From positions 1 to 64,000 of the forward strand of contig NZ_KB899417.1 of the NCBI RefSeq assembly GCF_000378205.1: a DNA stretch of 64,000 nt, in the 5' to 3' direction. The DNA is from Sediminispirochaeta bajacaliforniensis DSM 16054 (GTDB lineage Bacteria; Spirochaetota; Spirochaetia; DSM-16054; Sediminispirochaetaceae). A program made the translations under genes and the position numbers. A model generated the notes under the pieces. That model made no database searches, was not told the DNA's origin, and worked only from the letters and a program-made list of their open reading frames with translations. Positions 32,438-40,822 of the stretch are shown piece by piece (position 1 is the stretch's first letter; every line of letters begins with the position of its first letter).

Positions 32438-34840
32438 TTGTCCGACTATTGTGGGGTGATTGTACGCCGAAGGTCGAAGAGAAACGTGGATAAAAATATC
32501 GGTGTTTTTACCGCTGAACTGAATGATGCCTACCAGGCGGCCGTTTGGAAGGGTATTGTTTCCCAGGCACAGGCCCTGGAACTGGGTCTGGTCTGTTTCC
32601 TCGGTTCCAGAGTCAAGTCGCCCATTGCAACGGAGCAATGCTCGAACATCGCATATTCCCTTGCGGATAAGGAAAATATCGATGGCTTAATCATCATTTC
32701 ATCGGCGATTTCCACCTACCTCGATTTTCAGGCGGTTACGGAGCTTTTCCGCATACGCAGCGACCTCCCGCAGGTTTCCGTGGGCCTGGGAATACCCGGG
32801 ATTCCAAGCATCATCGTAGACGGCAGGATCGGTATGGTCTCCGTTATTCGACATCTGGTGGAGGTTCACGCCCGGCGCTCCTTTGCGCTTATCTCGGGAC
32901 CTTCCGGTCATCTTGAAGCCGATGCACGTAAGAAAGCGTTTTTCGATACCCTGGCCGATTATACTATCCCTTTCGATCGGCGGCTCATGATCGAGGGGAG
33001 CTTTGAGCAGCGGTCGGGAAGCGAGGGGGTGAGAGCTCTTCTGGCCGAAGGTATACCCTTTGATGCGCTGGTTTGTTTGAATGACAAAATGGCCTTGGGA
33101 GCATTGGACGAGTTGTCGCATCATGGCATTTCCGTTCCCGATGATGTGGCCCTTGTTGGATTCGACGGTATCGAGGAGACCCTTTTTTGCCAGCCCCCGC
33201 TGACGACGGTCCGTCAGCCGCTCTTTGAACTTGGTGCGGCTGCGGTAGAAGAGGTATGTGCACTCATCCATGGAGGCAAGGGACAGAATCGCTATCTCAA
33301 CAGTAGTGTTAGGATCGGCGAATCCTGCGGCTGCCGCCATAGCTGGATTCCCGATGCCTCGAAGTTGGACTCCTGGGTGAAAGGCCTGGACGACTTTGAA
33401 CGTGATACCATGGCCCGGCTGCGTGCCTTCATCTTCGAAGAGAATGAATCGGGGTTTCTCGAGTTTCTGGAAAGGGGGATGATGCCGGATACCTACAATG
33501 GAGAGGGCTTGCGACGCTTTCATACCCTTTTATATGCCATCCAGCAGGAGCTGTTGTCCTGCGGCGAATCCGGCGAGAGAGGCTCCCTGTCCCGGCGTCT
33601 GCGGCTTATATCGACAGGGCTGGGCCGCTTGACGGAGCTAACCACGAGAATACTCTCTTCCAGGCGGCTTAAGGCGATGGAACGTAATTTCCTTGCACGC
33701 TCGATCGGTGCCGCCCTCGCCGAGGCCTTTGAGATGGAAAGTATCGTCAAAACCCTCTCAAAGGGCTTGGTGAGCCTTGGTTTCTCAGAGGCCTACCTTG
33801 TCATTTTTCTCGATTCCCGAGATGGTAAGGAGCTTTCAAGGGTCTTTCCCCTGCCTTTGGCCGAAGGAGACGATCCTATGGCGAAGGGGTATGTTTTCAA
33901 AACCACCTCACTCCTTCCCGATCAAATCGATTTCGGCTGGAAGCGAAAACAGTGGGTGCTAAAACCCCTTGTCTACCAGCATGAGCCCCTGGGCTATATT
34001 CTTCTACCGGTGGCAGTGGATGATCCTGCTCTCTACGATCTCCTGAGTAAACAGATATCCAGTACAGTAAAGGGTGCCAGGCTCCTTGAGCAGGTACGAT
34101 CTCATGAGAAGAGCCTGGAAGAAGAGGTTTCGCGGCGAACTGCGGAATTGACCAAGACCAATGAGTGTTTGCAAACCGAGGTTGACAGGCGCATCAGACT
34201 TGAGCAGGAAGTGATCGACATCTCAAACAATACCATGAATCGCATAGGCCAGGATCTTCATGACGACCTGTGTCAGCACCTTGCCGGGATCTCTATGATC
34301 ACGGAAGTGCTGAAAAATTCACTGGAGCCCGGCAGCCATCCCTACGAGGTATGCACCCAGATAAACGACTTGATCATTAACTCTGTCGATCGGGCGAAGG
34401 GGATAGCACGGGGGCTTGTTCCTGTGGGCTTGAAGGAGAACGGATTCATTGCCGCCGTCGATACCTTGCTTGAGGCCTTGAGGAAGGGCAATACGATTGA
34501 TATGCGTCTCGAGCGCTCCCCTGATTTTTTCCTGAAAAACGACGATCGGGCCCTCCAGCTTTATAGAATTGTGCAGGAAGCTTTATCAAATTCGATAAAG
34601 CATGCAAACTGTTCGCATATTATGGTAAAACTGCATACGCAGCAAAAAGGAAACGGACGACTGATTGAGATCATAGATGACGGTACAGGCTTCTCCGATA
34701 AAGACGAAGGTAATGGAATGGGATTGAAGATTATGCGATATCGTGCCGAGAAGGCTCAGGTACACCTGCTGGTCGAAAAAATGGAACGGGGAACAAAGGT
34801 CTCCTGCCTGATACCGCAGGAGTTATGCTATGAGAAATAA
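32438..34840 (+). CDS. Soluble LacI-type sensor histidine kinase
   Basis: Up to 800 residues. The start is uncertain: TTG 32438 has no ribosome site, and GTG 32486 fits better the usual start of the sensor (DKNIGVFTAELNDAYQAAVW). Residues 20-300 are a LacI/ribose-binding-type sugar sensor (GLIIISSAIS, SFALISGPSGH, DALVCLNDKMALGALDEL, DDVALVGFDGIEET). A SCGC motif ends this part. A GAF-like region (about 405-545) and a coiled coil (EEEVSRRTAELTKTNECLQT) lead to HisKA_3, with the phosphorylated H608 in GQDLHDDLCQHL, and an ATPase domain (EALSNSIKHAN, DDGTGFS, GNGMGLKIM). There is no signal peptide or membrane helix, so it senses a cytoplasmic sugar. It overlaps its response regulator. Confidence 0.9.
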   Translation: MSDYCGVIVRRRSKRNVDKNIGVFTAELNDAYQAAVWKGIVSQAQALELGLVCFLGSRVKSPIATEQCSNIAYSLADKENIDGLIIISSAISTYLDFQAVTELFRIRSDLPQVSVGLGIPGIPSIIVDGRIGMVSVIRHLVEVHARRSFALISGPSGHLEADARKKAFFDTLADYTIPFDRRLMIEGSFEQRSGSEGVRALLAEGIPFDALVCLNDKMALGALDELSHHGISVPDDVALVGFDGIEETLFCQPPLTTVRQPLFELGAAAVEEVCALIHGGKGQNRYLNSSVRIGESCGCRHSWIPDASKLDSWVKGLDDFERDTMARLRAFIFEENESGFLEFLERGMMPDTYNGEGLRRFHTLLYAIQQELLSCGESGERGSLSRRLRLISTGLGRLTELTTRILSSRRLKAMERNFLARSIGAALAEAFEMESIVKTLSKGLVSLGFSEAYLVIFLDSRDGKELSRVFPLPLAEGDDPMAKGYVFKTTSLLPDQIDFGWKRKQWVLKPLVYQHEPLGYILLPVAVDDPALYDLLSKQISSTVKGARLLEQVRSHEKSLEEEVSRRTAELTKTNECLQTEVDRRIRLEQEVIDISNNTMNRIGQDLHDDLCQHLAGISMITEVLKNSLEPGSHPYEVCTQINDLIINSVDRAKGIARGLVPVGLKENGFIAAVDTLLEALRKGNTIDMRLERSPDFFLKNDDRALQLYRIVQEALSNSIKHANCSHIMVKLHTQQKGNGRLIEIIDDGTGFSDKDEGNGMGLKIMRYRAEKAQVHLLVEKMERGTKVSCLIPQELCYEK

Positions 34841-35483
34841 CGTCAGATTTTTGGTTGTTGATGATCATCCGGTCTTTCGCCAGGGGCTTGTTGTCCTCCT
34901 TTCCAGCAATCCCCGTTATGAAATTTGTGGCCAGGCCGGGACAATCGAAGAGGCCCTCGATATCTGCCGGGAGAAGCTCCCGGATATCGCCCTCGTCGAT
35001 ATATCCCTTTCCCATCAGAATGGGCTTGATTTGGTTCGTCGTTTTAAGTCCTTAGACCCCGACATGCCGATTCTCATTATTTCGATGCATGATGAATTGG
35101 TGTATGCCGAACGGGCCCTGAAATCGGGAGCAAACGGGTATGTCATGAAACAAGAAGCCTCGGCCGTAATGCTCGACGCCGTGAAAACGGTCCTTGCGGG
35201 AAAGATTTATGTGTCGCCTGCCATGAACGAACGGCTGCTTGCAACTGTCTTTGGCCAGAGAGAGGAGCGGGACGGCCTGGTCAATCTGCTGAGTGACCGG
35301 GAATTCGAGGTTCTGGAATATATCGGCCAAGGCTATGGGGCTAGTGAGATATCACAAATTCTCAATCTGTCGGTAAAAACCGTAAACACCTATAGAGACC
35401 ACATCAAAGAGAAGATGAATTTCGACACCGCAGCGGCGATACGCAGGTATGCCGTGAAATGGTGGCAGAGTCGCAGGCCATGA
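34830..35483 (+). CDS. NarL/FixJ-type response regulator
   Basis: The gene overlaps the kinase gene by 11 bases. The 217-residue protein has a receiver domain with acidic pocket D11-D12 (FLVVDDHPV), phosphorylation site D57 (IALVDISLSHQNG), and the switch segment LIISMHDE...GANGYVMKQE. A LuxR-type helix-turn-helix (LSDREFEVLEYIGQGYGASE then ISQILNLSVKTVNTYRDHIK) binds DNA. It is the partner of the LacI-sensor kinase and probably activates this sugar operon. The direct repeats at 26813-26868 are candidate sites. Confidence 0.93.
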   Translation: MRNNVRFLVVDDHPVFRQGLVVLLSSNPRYEICGQAGTIEEALDICREKLPDIALVDISLSHQNGLDLVRRFKSLDPDMPILIISMHDELVYAERALKSGANGYVMKQEASAVMLDAVKTVLAGKIYVSPAMNERLLATVFGQREERDGLVNLLSDREFEVLEYIGQGYGASEISQILNLSVKTVNTYRDHIKEKMNFDTAAAIRRYAVKWWQSRRP

Positions 35484-36157
35484 CCGGGAAAAAGCTTTAT
35501 GCACTCACCTTCGACGACGGTCCCGATACCGAAAAGAGTTCGAAGATCCTCGATCGCCTCGAAATCCATGGCGTTCCCGCCTCATTCTTTGTCGTCGGCA
35601 GTCGCATTAGCGACGAGAGTCGGCCGATCCTGCAGCGTGCCCGCTCGCTTTCGTGTGAGATCGAAAATCACGGTTGGAGTTACGACCCCATGGATGGTAT
35701 GAGTAGAGAAGAGATCGTGCGTTCGGTTTCTGCATGCTCGGACGCAATTCAGAAAGCGGTCGGTGAAGAGCCTTGTTTTTTTCGTCCCCCGAATCTCGCT
35801 CTCTCGCCTACCATGCTTGACACCATTGCTTATCCCATGGTCGGTGGAATTGCGGCCATGGATTGGCAAGGGTGTCACACCACGGCCCGGCAGCGGGCGG
35901 ACAAGATCCTTTCTCAGATCTGCGACGGTGCCATCCTTCTTTTGCACGATGTCCAGCCCGACCCGCATCCAACCCCCCAGGCCCTTGATCTGCTGCTTCC
36001 CGCCTTAGAGCGCCTCGGCTATCGCTGCGTGAGCCTTCGAACCCTTTTTTCTCTCAGGGGAGGCATCCCATCCCCGGGAGAAAGGAAATTGTGGGTGAAC
36101 GTCCCGCCTCTATGTCTATCACATAAGCGGGCAGATCCTCCGGGCTGGAATGGGTGA
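35480..36157 (+). CDS. NodB-type polysaccharide deacetylase homologue with altered metal site
   Basis: The start at 35480 is an ATGA overlap with the response regulator stop. The 225-residue product has no signal peptide. It shows NodB motifs: LTFDDGPD (D12, D13), ENHGWSY where H64 is kept but the second histidine of the HxxxH motif is replaced by Y68, FRPPN in place of RPPYG, and LLLHDVQ near the end. In carbohydrate esterase family 4 the Asp-His-His triad holds the metal, so the change may alter or abolish deacetylation. Its position last in a sugar operon suggests an intracellular oligosaccharide role. Confidence 0.85.
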   Translation: MTGKKLYALTFDDGPDTEKSSKILDRLEIHGVPASFFVVGSRISDESRPILQRARSLSCEIENHGWSYDPMDGMSREEIVRSVSACSDAIQKAVGEEPCFFRPPNLALSPTMLDTIAYPMVGGIAAMDWQGCHTTARQRADKILSQICDGAILLLHDVQPDPHPTPQALDLLLPALERLGYRCVSLRTLFSLRGGIPSPGERKLWVNVPPLCLSHKRADPPGWNG

Positions 36158-36168
36158 AGGGCGAGGGC

Positions 36169-37551
36169 TTACGCGTTCCTGATCACCCTGTCGCAGACCC
36201 GTTCGGCCTCTTGCACAACCGTTTTTTCCTCGATACCGGTGAGCCTTCCCTCGGCATAGACAACCCTGCCGTTTACCATGGTGAGCCAGACCGGACCGGT
36301 GACAGCGACCCTTGCAAGGAGGTTCGCCGGATCGTGGATGGCCCCCGCAAGTTCGAGGCTCCGGGCATCGACAAGAAACAGATCCGCCCCTTTTCCCCCC
36401 TCGATGCTTCCGATATCGCCTCTTCCCATCATGGCGGCGCCTTCGACAGTGGCAATTTTCAGCATCTCGTATGCACTTACCGCGCCGCCCCGCTGCTTGC
36501 TGTGGTAGCTCTGCATTAGATAGGCCATGCGCAGGGAATCAAGCAGGTTCGATCCGTCGTTTGTTGCCGAACCATCGCAGCCGAGACTCACCCTCATTCC
36601 CGCTTTCTGCATCGCCTTCATATCGATGATGGGAAAGCCGCCTAGGGTAGCCGGAGCAGGGCAGTGGGACAGGCCCGTTCCGCTTTCCGCCATTACCCTA
36701 TACTCCGCAGGCGCAAGCTCCCAGCCGTGGGCAAACCAGACGTCGGGCCCGAGAAAGCCGAGCTCCCCGCACCAGGCAAGGCTCCTTATTCCCCAGCGGT
36801 CGACCATCATCTCGTTTTCCCCCTCACCCAGATGGGTATGGAGAAAGACCCCCTTGTCCCGGGCAAGGCGCAGGGATTCGGTAAAGGTCTCCTTGCTGCA
36901 ATTGATCGGCTGGCAGGGAGCGACGACGATTTGTCGCATGCTATAGGGGTTCGGATCGTGATAGGTATCGATAAGGCGCTGGCAATCTTCAATAAATTCA
37001 TCGGTGGTTTCGATCATCTCTTCCGGAACATTGCTTCCCTTATTTTGAGGCAGGGTGTTGGCACCCCGTCCTGCATGAAAGCGGATACCGATCTGGGCGG
37101 CAGCCTCCATTTGCCGGTCTATCAGTTTTTTTCCTGCCGATCGAGGAAAGCAGTACTGGTGATCGAAAGCCGTGGTACAGCCGTGTTTTACCAGATCGGC
37201 CATGGCCGTAAGGGATGAGTAGTAGATAACATCGGCATCGACACGCTTGAAGGTCTGATAGATCTTCCCGATCCAGTCGGGAACGGTCATGTTGGGATAA
37301 TCGATGGAGATGAGGTTTCTTACAAAGGTTTGGAAGAAGTGATGATGGGTGTTGACCAGCCCAGGGTAGAGAAATTTCCCCCTTGCGTCAATCCACTGTG
37401 CACCTTCCGCCTCCGGGGAGTTCTCCAGTTCCTTTCTGATGCGGATGATGCGACCTCCCTCTATCAGGATATCGCTGTCACGGTATATGGTATCCTTCTT
37501 ATCGCAGCTTACGATTGCCAGGGCGTCTTTGATGAGCGTTTTCTTTTTCAC
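36169..37551 (-). CDS. Amidohydrolase of the purine/triazine deaminase group (8-oxoguanine deaminase-like)
   Basis: I choose GTG 37551, with GGAGGA seven bases upstream; a TTG at 37566 overlaps that site. The protein has 460 residues. The barrel has the metal-binding HxH in LVNTHHHFFQTFVR, the later histidine in VFLHTHLGEGE and in VWFAHGWEL, and the catalytic aspartate in LGCDGSATNDGSNLLD. That last motif is close to those of 8-oxoguanine deaminases and hydroxyatrazine-type hydrolases. The enzyme would hydrolytically deaminate a purine-like ring in the cytoplasm. It stands alone between two sugar operons. Guanine or S-adenosylhomocysteine deaminase activity is less likely but not excluded. 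Confidence 0.8.
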   Translation of the reverse strand: MKKKTLIKDALAIVSCDKKDTIYRDSDILIEGGRIIRIRKELENSPEAEGAQWIDARGKFLYPGLVNTHHHFFQTFVRNLISIDYPNMTVPDWIGKIYQTFKRVDADVIYYSSLTAMADLVKHGCTTAFDHQYCFPRSAGKKLIDRQMEAAAQIGIRFHAGRGANTLPQNKGSNVPEEMIETTDEFIEDCQRLIDTYHDPNPYSMRQIVVAPCQPINCSKETFTESLRLARDKGVFLHTHLGEGENEMMVDRWGIRSLAWCGELGFLGPDVWFAHGWELAPAEYRVMAESGTGLSHCPAPATLGGFPIIDMKAMQKAGMRVSLGCDGSATNDGSNLLDSLRMAYLMQSYHSKQRGGAVSAYEMLKIATVEGAAMMGRGDIGSIEGGKGADLFLVDARSLELAGAIHDPANLLARVAVTGPVWLTMVNGRVVYAEGRLTGIEEKTVVQEAERVCDRVIRNA

Positions 37552-37778
37552 GAAGCTTTCCTCCAATAGATCCTTTGACTTGCAGGCGGCAGGCAGACGA
37601 AAGGGGAGGAGTCTTGTTTGAGGCTATGCCAAAAGGGGGAAAGCTGTCAAGGTGTCGCCAAAACTGTTCGGTTTTTCCGCGACAATATCACAAAATGTAT
37701 ATTTTCCCACTAAAAAATGGAATGAAATTGCTGCATTGCCCATGCTATTTTTGTTCAAGCGGCAGAAAGGAGGATGAG

Positions 37779-38666
37779 ATGGGGAGAGGAGTGCGACAGA
37801 ACAGCATGTGGGAACATCTGTTTTTTCTCGGTCCGGCGACGCTTCTGTTTTTTATCATCGTTTTTGTTCCCTTTGTGACGGGTTTTATTCATTCATTTAG
37901 CGATTGGAACGGCATAACAAAAGAACTATCATTTATCGGCCTTGAAAATTACAAGAATATCTTTACACGGCAGTCTGATTTTCTGCACACCTTTTGGTTT
38001 ACCTTACGCTTTGCCATTGTACAGGTTGTCCTGGTCATGGTTATCGGCGTGGCCCTGGCCGTAGTCCTTGTCATGCCTCTTAGATTTCGTGATGCACTGA
38101 GGGCCTCTTTTTATCTTCCCCAAACGATCGGGGGCCTAGTCCTCGGCTTTATCTGGCAGTTTATCTTCATCAATGGTTTCCCCGCTTTCGGGACCCTTTT
38201 CCATCTTGATTTTATGCAGCTTCCCTGGCTCGGGACCGAAGAGACCGCCTTTACCGCCTTGATCATTGTCAGTACCTGGCAAAATGTGGGGTATGTCATG
38301 GTCATCATGACCGCCGCTCTCATGGGCATTTCGCGGGATGTTCTGGAATCCGCCGAGATTGACGGTGCCGGTACCTTTCGTACCCTTTTCAGGATCAAAC
38401 TTCCCATCTGCATGCCTTTCATCACGGTGGCGCTGTTCTGGAGTACCGCAAATGTTTTCAAGATGTTCGAGCTCAATCTATCCCTGACAAAGGGAGGGCC
38501 GTATGGTTCAACGGTATCCATGGCCCTGGGGATCTACAACGATGCCTTCGTCAAGAATCGCTACGGCCTGGCGTCCGCAGAATCCGTCATATTTTTCCTC
38601 ATCATATTGATCATTACCTCGATTCAGTTGTTTTTGAGCAGAAAGAAAGAGGAGGCCTACTCATGA
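37779..38666 (+). CDS. Sugar ABC transporter permease, MalF/UgpA type
   Basis: ATG 37779 follows AAGGAGG; a longer frame to the left is non-coding in character. The 295-residue protein has six helices (first LFFLGPATLLFFIIVFVPFV) and the EAA loop ESAEIDGAGTFRTLFRIKLP. It is the first gene of an operon ordered permease, permease, binding protein, GH3, which differs from the binding-protein-first order of the other importers here. Confidence 0.92.
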   Translation: MGRGVRQNSMWEHLFFLGPATLLFFIIVFVPFVTGFIHSFSDWNGITKELSFIGLENYKNIFTRQSDFLHTFWFTLRFAIVQVVLVMVIGVALAVVLVMPLRFRDALRASFYLPQTIGGLVLGFIWQFIFINGFPAFGTLFHLDFMQLPWLGTEETAFTALIIVSTWQNVGYVMVIMTAALMGISRDVLESAEIDGAGTFRTLFRIKLPICMPFITVALFWSTANVFKMFELNLSLTKGGPYGSTVSMALGIYNDAFVKNRYGLASAESVIFFLIILIITSIQLFLSRKKEEAYS

Positions 38667-39502
38667 ACGGCATAAACGGGAGGCAGACCATTTCGTCGAC
38701 GATCCTTTATGTGATTATGTGTATAGCGGCCTTTCTTTTTCTTTTCCCGCTTCTGTTCGTCTTTCTCAACTCCCTAAAACCATTGCAGGATATTATTTCA
38801 CATCCACTTTCCCTTCCAAAACAGTTTTTGTGGAGCAATTATACGAACGCATGGAAGATCGTAAATTTCCCTCTTCTGATCAGGAATACCTTTATCGTCA
38901 CCCTTTTTTCCCTTTTGGGAATCATCCTTTTTGCCACGATGGTGGCCTGGTGGCATATCAGGCATCCATCTCGCTATTCGAAGATTTTGACGACGGCCAT
39001 CATCATGTCGATCCTGATTCCCTTTGCATCCATCATGATTCCCCTTGTGCAGGTCCTCGGCCGTATTGGTATAAACAATACCCTCTTTGGGGCTGTGCTT
39101 ACCTATTGGGGAATCGGACTGGCCTTTGCCTATTTCCTGATGAGGGGAGCTGTCATGGCTCTTCCCGCTGAACTTGAAGAGGCCGCAAAGATCGACGGAT
39201 ACGGGACCATCCCTATCTTCTTTACCATCGTCCTGCCGCTTTTGGCTCCCACGATGATGAGTGTCCTTGTGATGGATGGGTTCTGGATCTGGAATGATGT
39301 CATGGTGCCCCTGATCGTTATCAATAACCATGCCCTGAGTACGATCCAGCTTGGTATCAATAGATTATTCGGCATGTACAACAGTAGATGGGAGGTCGCA
39401 TTACCCGCTTTGGTCTTGAGTATGATTCCCATCCTGGTGGTTTTCATTGCCGCTCAGAAGAGGATTATGGCGGGAATCCTTTCTGGTGCGGTGAAAGGAT
39501 AG
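38663..39502 (+). CDS. Sugar ABC transporter permease, MalG/AraQ type
   Basis: This 279-residue protein starts at an ATGA overlap with the previous gene. It has six helices, first SSTILYVIMCIAAFLFLFPL, the EAA loop EEAAKIDGYGTIPIFFTIVL and the usual LSGAVKG end. It pairs with the permease before it to form the membrane channel; the ATPase is not in the window. Confidence 0.92.
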   Translation: MNGINGRQTISSTILYVIMCIAAFLFLFPLLFVFLNSLKPLQDIISHPLSLPKQFLWSNYTNAWKIVNFPLLIRNTFIVTLFSLLGIILFATMVAWWHIRHPSRYSKILTTAIIMSILIPFASIMIPLVQVLGRIGINNTLFGAVLTYWGIGLAFAYFLMRGAVMALPAELEEAAKIDGYGTIPIFFTIVLPLLAPTMMSVLVMDGFWIWNDVMVPLIVINNHALSTIQLGINRLFGMYNSRWEVALPALVLSMIPILVVFIAAQKRIMAGILSGAVKG

Positions 39503-39533
39503 TGTTGGGAATGCTATTTCAAAGGAGGAATAT

Positions 39534-40799
39534 ATGAAAATAGCTAAGGGTCTATGCCTAGTATGCTTTGCAGCGGTGTCGCTTTTGCCGCTCATGGCCG
39601 GAGGTCAGGCCGATTCGGCGCAGGCTTCAGGTGGGAAGACGACGATCTTTCTCTCTCAGAGCAAAATCGAGATTGATCAGGCCCTTCGTGATGTAACTGC
39701 TCGCTACAGCGAGTTGCATCCGGATGTGGAATTTGTCATCGAGTCTTTGAGTGACAATTATACGACCAGCCTTCGTACCAAATTCGCCGGAGGCGAGGCC
39801 CCGGATATCTTTATGATATTGGGTGGTTCGGAACTCGACCTCTGGCAGTCGCGTCTTGAAGATCTCAGCGATCAGCCCTGGGTTTCCGACATGGTGCCGC
39901 TGGCAAAAGAGGGCATAAGTACCGCTGACGGTATGGTGTACGGCTTTCCCGTATCGGTAGAGGGCTACGGCTATGTCTACAACAAACGGCTCTTTGCCGA
40001 GGCTGGCATCACCTCGGTCCCGAAGACCTTCACCGAATTACAGCGTGCCGTTGAAAAACTGAAGCAGGCGGGAATACAGCCCCTTGCAGGTACCTATATG
40101 GATTGGTATCAGGCGGGAATGTTTCTGGTGAATATGGGAATTGCCAGGCAGCCCGATCCCCTTGCCTTCATACAGGGCCTGAACGATGGAAGCGAAACTT
40201 TTGTCGGAAACGAAATCTTCGAGGAGGTTGCCAATTTCATCCTCTACGATTTCTCTCAGTGCGAATCTCCCCTGAACACCGGCTTTAACCAGCAGACTGC
40301 CCTCCTGTACAGCGAATCTATCGCCATGACCCTTGGCGGAAACTGGCTTCAACCCTCCATTGATAGTGCAAACCCCGATATGCAGGTCGGTTTGATTCCG
40401 ATGCCGATCAGCGACGATGTCGCAAGCAACGACAAGCTCTATGCCGGTGTTACGGGATACTGGGTCATTAATAAAGAGTCTCCGGCGAAAGAAGAGGCGA
40501 AGGCCTTTCTTACCTGGCTCGCAACGAGCGAAGAGGGACGGAAAGCGATGACGGACCAGCTCCTTTTTATCCCGGCCTTCACAAGCTTCGAAGCAAATCC
40601 CGACAAGGTTGGGGCCCTGAGTTCGGATCTCTCCCGCTATGCAAGCCAGGGGAAGGTCTACGGCATCTACAATTCCATGTACCCGGCCGGTGGGGCGGAA
40701 TACTTCGGAAATGCGGTCCAGAAGCTTGTGGCGGGAAAGCTCGATGTCCCCGGCTTTCTCGAAGAGCTGCAAACACGCTGGGATCAGTTAAAGAGATAG
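39534..40799 (+). CDS. Extracellular solute-binding protein, sugar ABC importer
   Basis: ATG 39534 follows AAAGGAGG. The 421-residue protein has a signal peptide (MKIAKGLCLVCFAAVSLLPL, cleavage near MAGG). Its body is a family 1 binding protein: YSELHPDVEFVIESLSDNY, LRTKFAGGEAPDIFMILGGS, VYGFPVSVEGYGYVYNKRLF and LGGNWLQP. No stem-loop follows it, unlike the three binding protein genes that head their operons. Its partner is the GH3 downstream, so a beta-linked gluco-oligosaccharide is the likely load. Confidence 0.9.
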   Translation: MKIAKGLCLVCFAAVSLLPLMAGGQADSAQASGGKTTIFLSQSKIEIDQALRDVTARYSELHPDVEFVIESLSDNYTTSLRTKFAGGEAPDIFMILGGSELDLWQSRLEDLSDQPWVSDMVPLAKEGISTADGMVYGFPVSVEGYGYVYNKRLFAEAGITSVPKTFTELQRAVEKLKQAGIQPLAGTYMDWYQAGMFLVNMGIARQPDPLAFIQGLNDGSETFVGNEIFEEVANFILYDFSQCESPLNTGFNQQTALLYSESIAMTLGGNWLQPSIDSANPDMQVGLIPMPISDDVASNDKLYAGVTGYWVINKESPAKEEAKAFLTWLATSEEGRKAMTDQLLFIPAFTSFEANPDKVGALSSDLSRYASQGKVYGIYNSMYPAGGAEYFGNAVQKLVAGKLDVPGFLEELQTRWDQLKR

Positions 40800-40822
40800 G
40801 ATAAAGAAATAGGAATAGAGGA

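Noticed and set aside
37640-37700. AAAAC-N6-GTTTT dyad upstream of the permease-first operon
   Set aside because: It is short, AT-rich, and no promoter could be placed near it with confidence.
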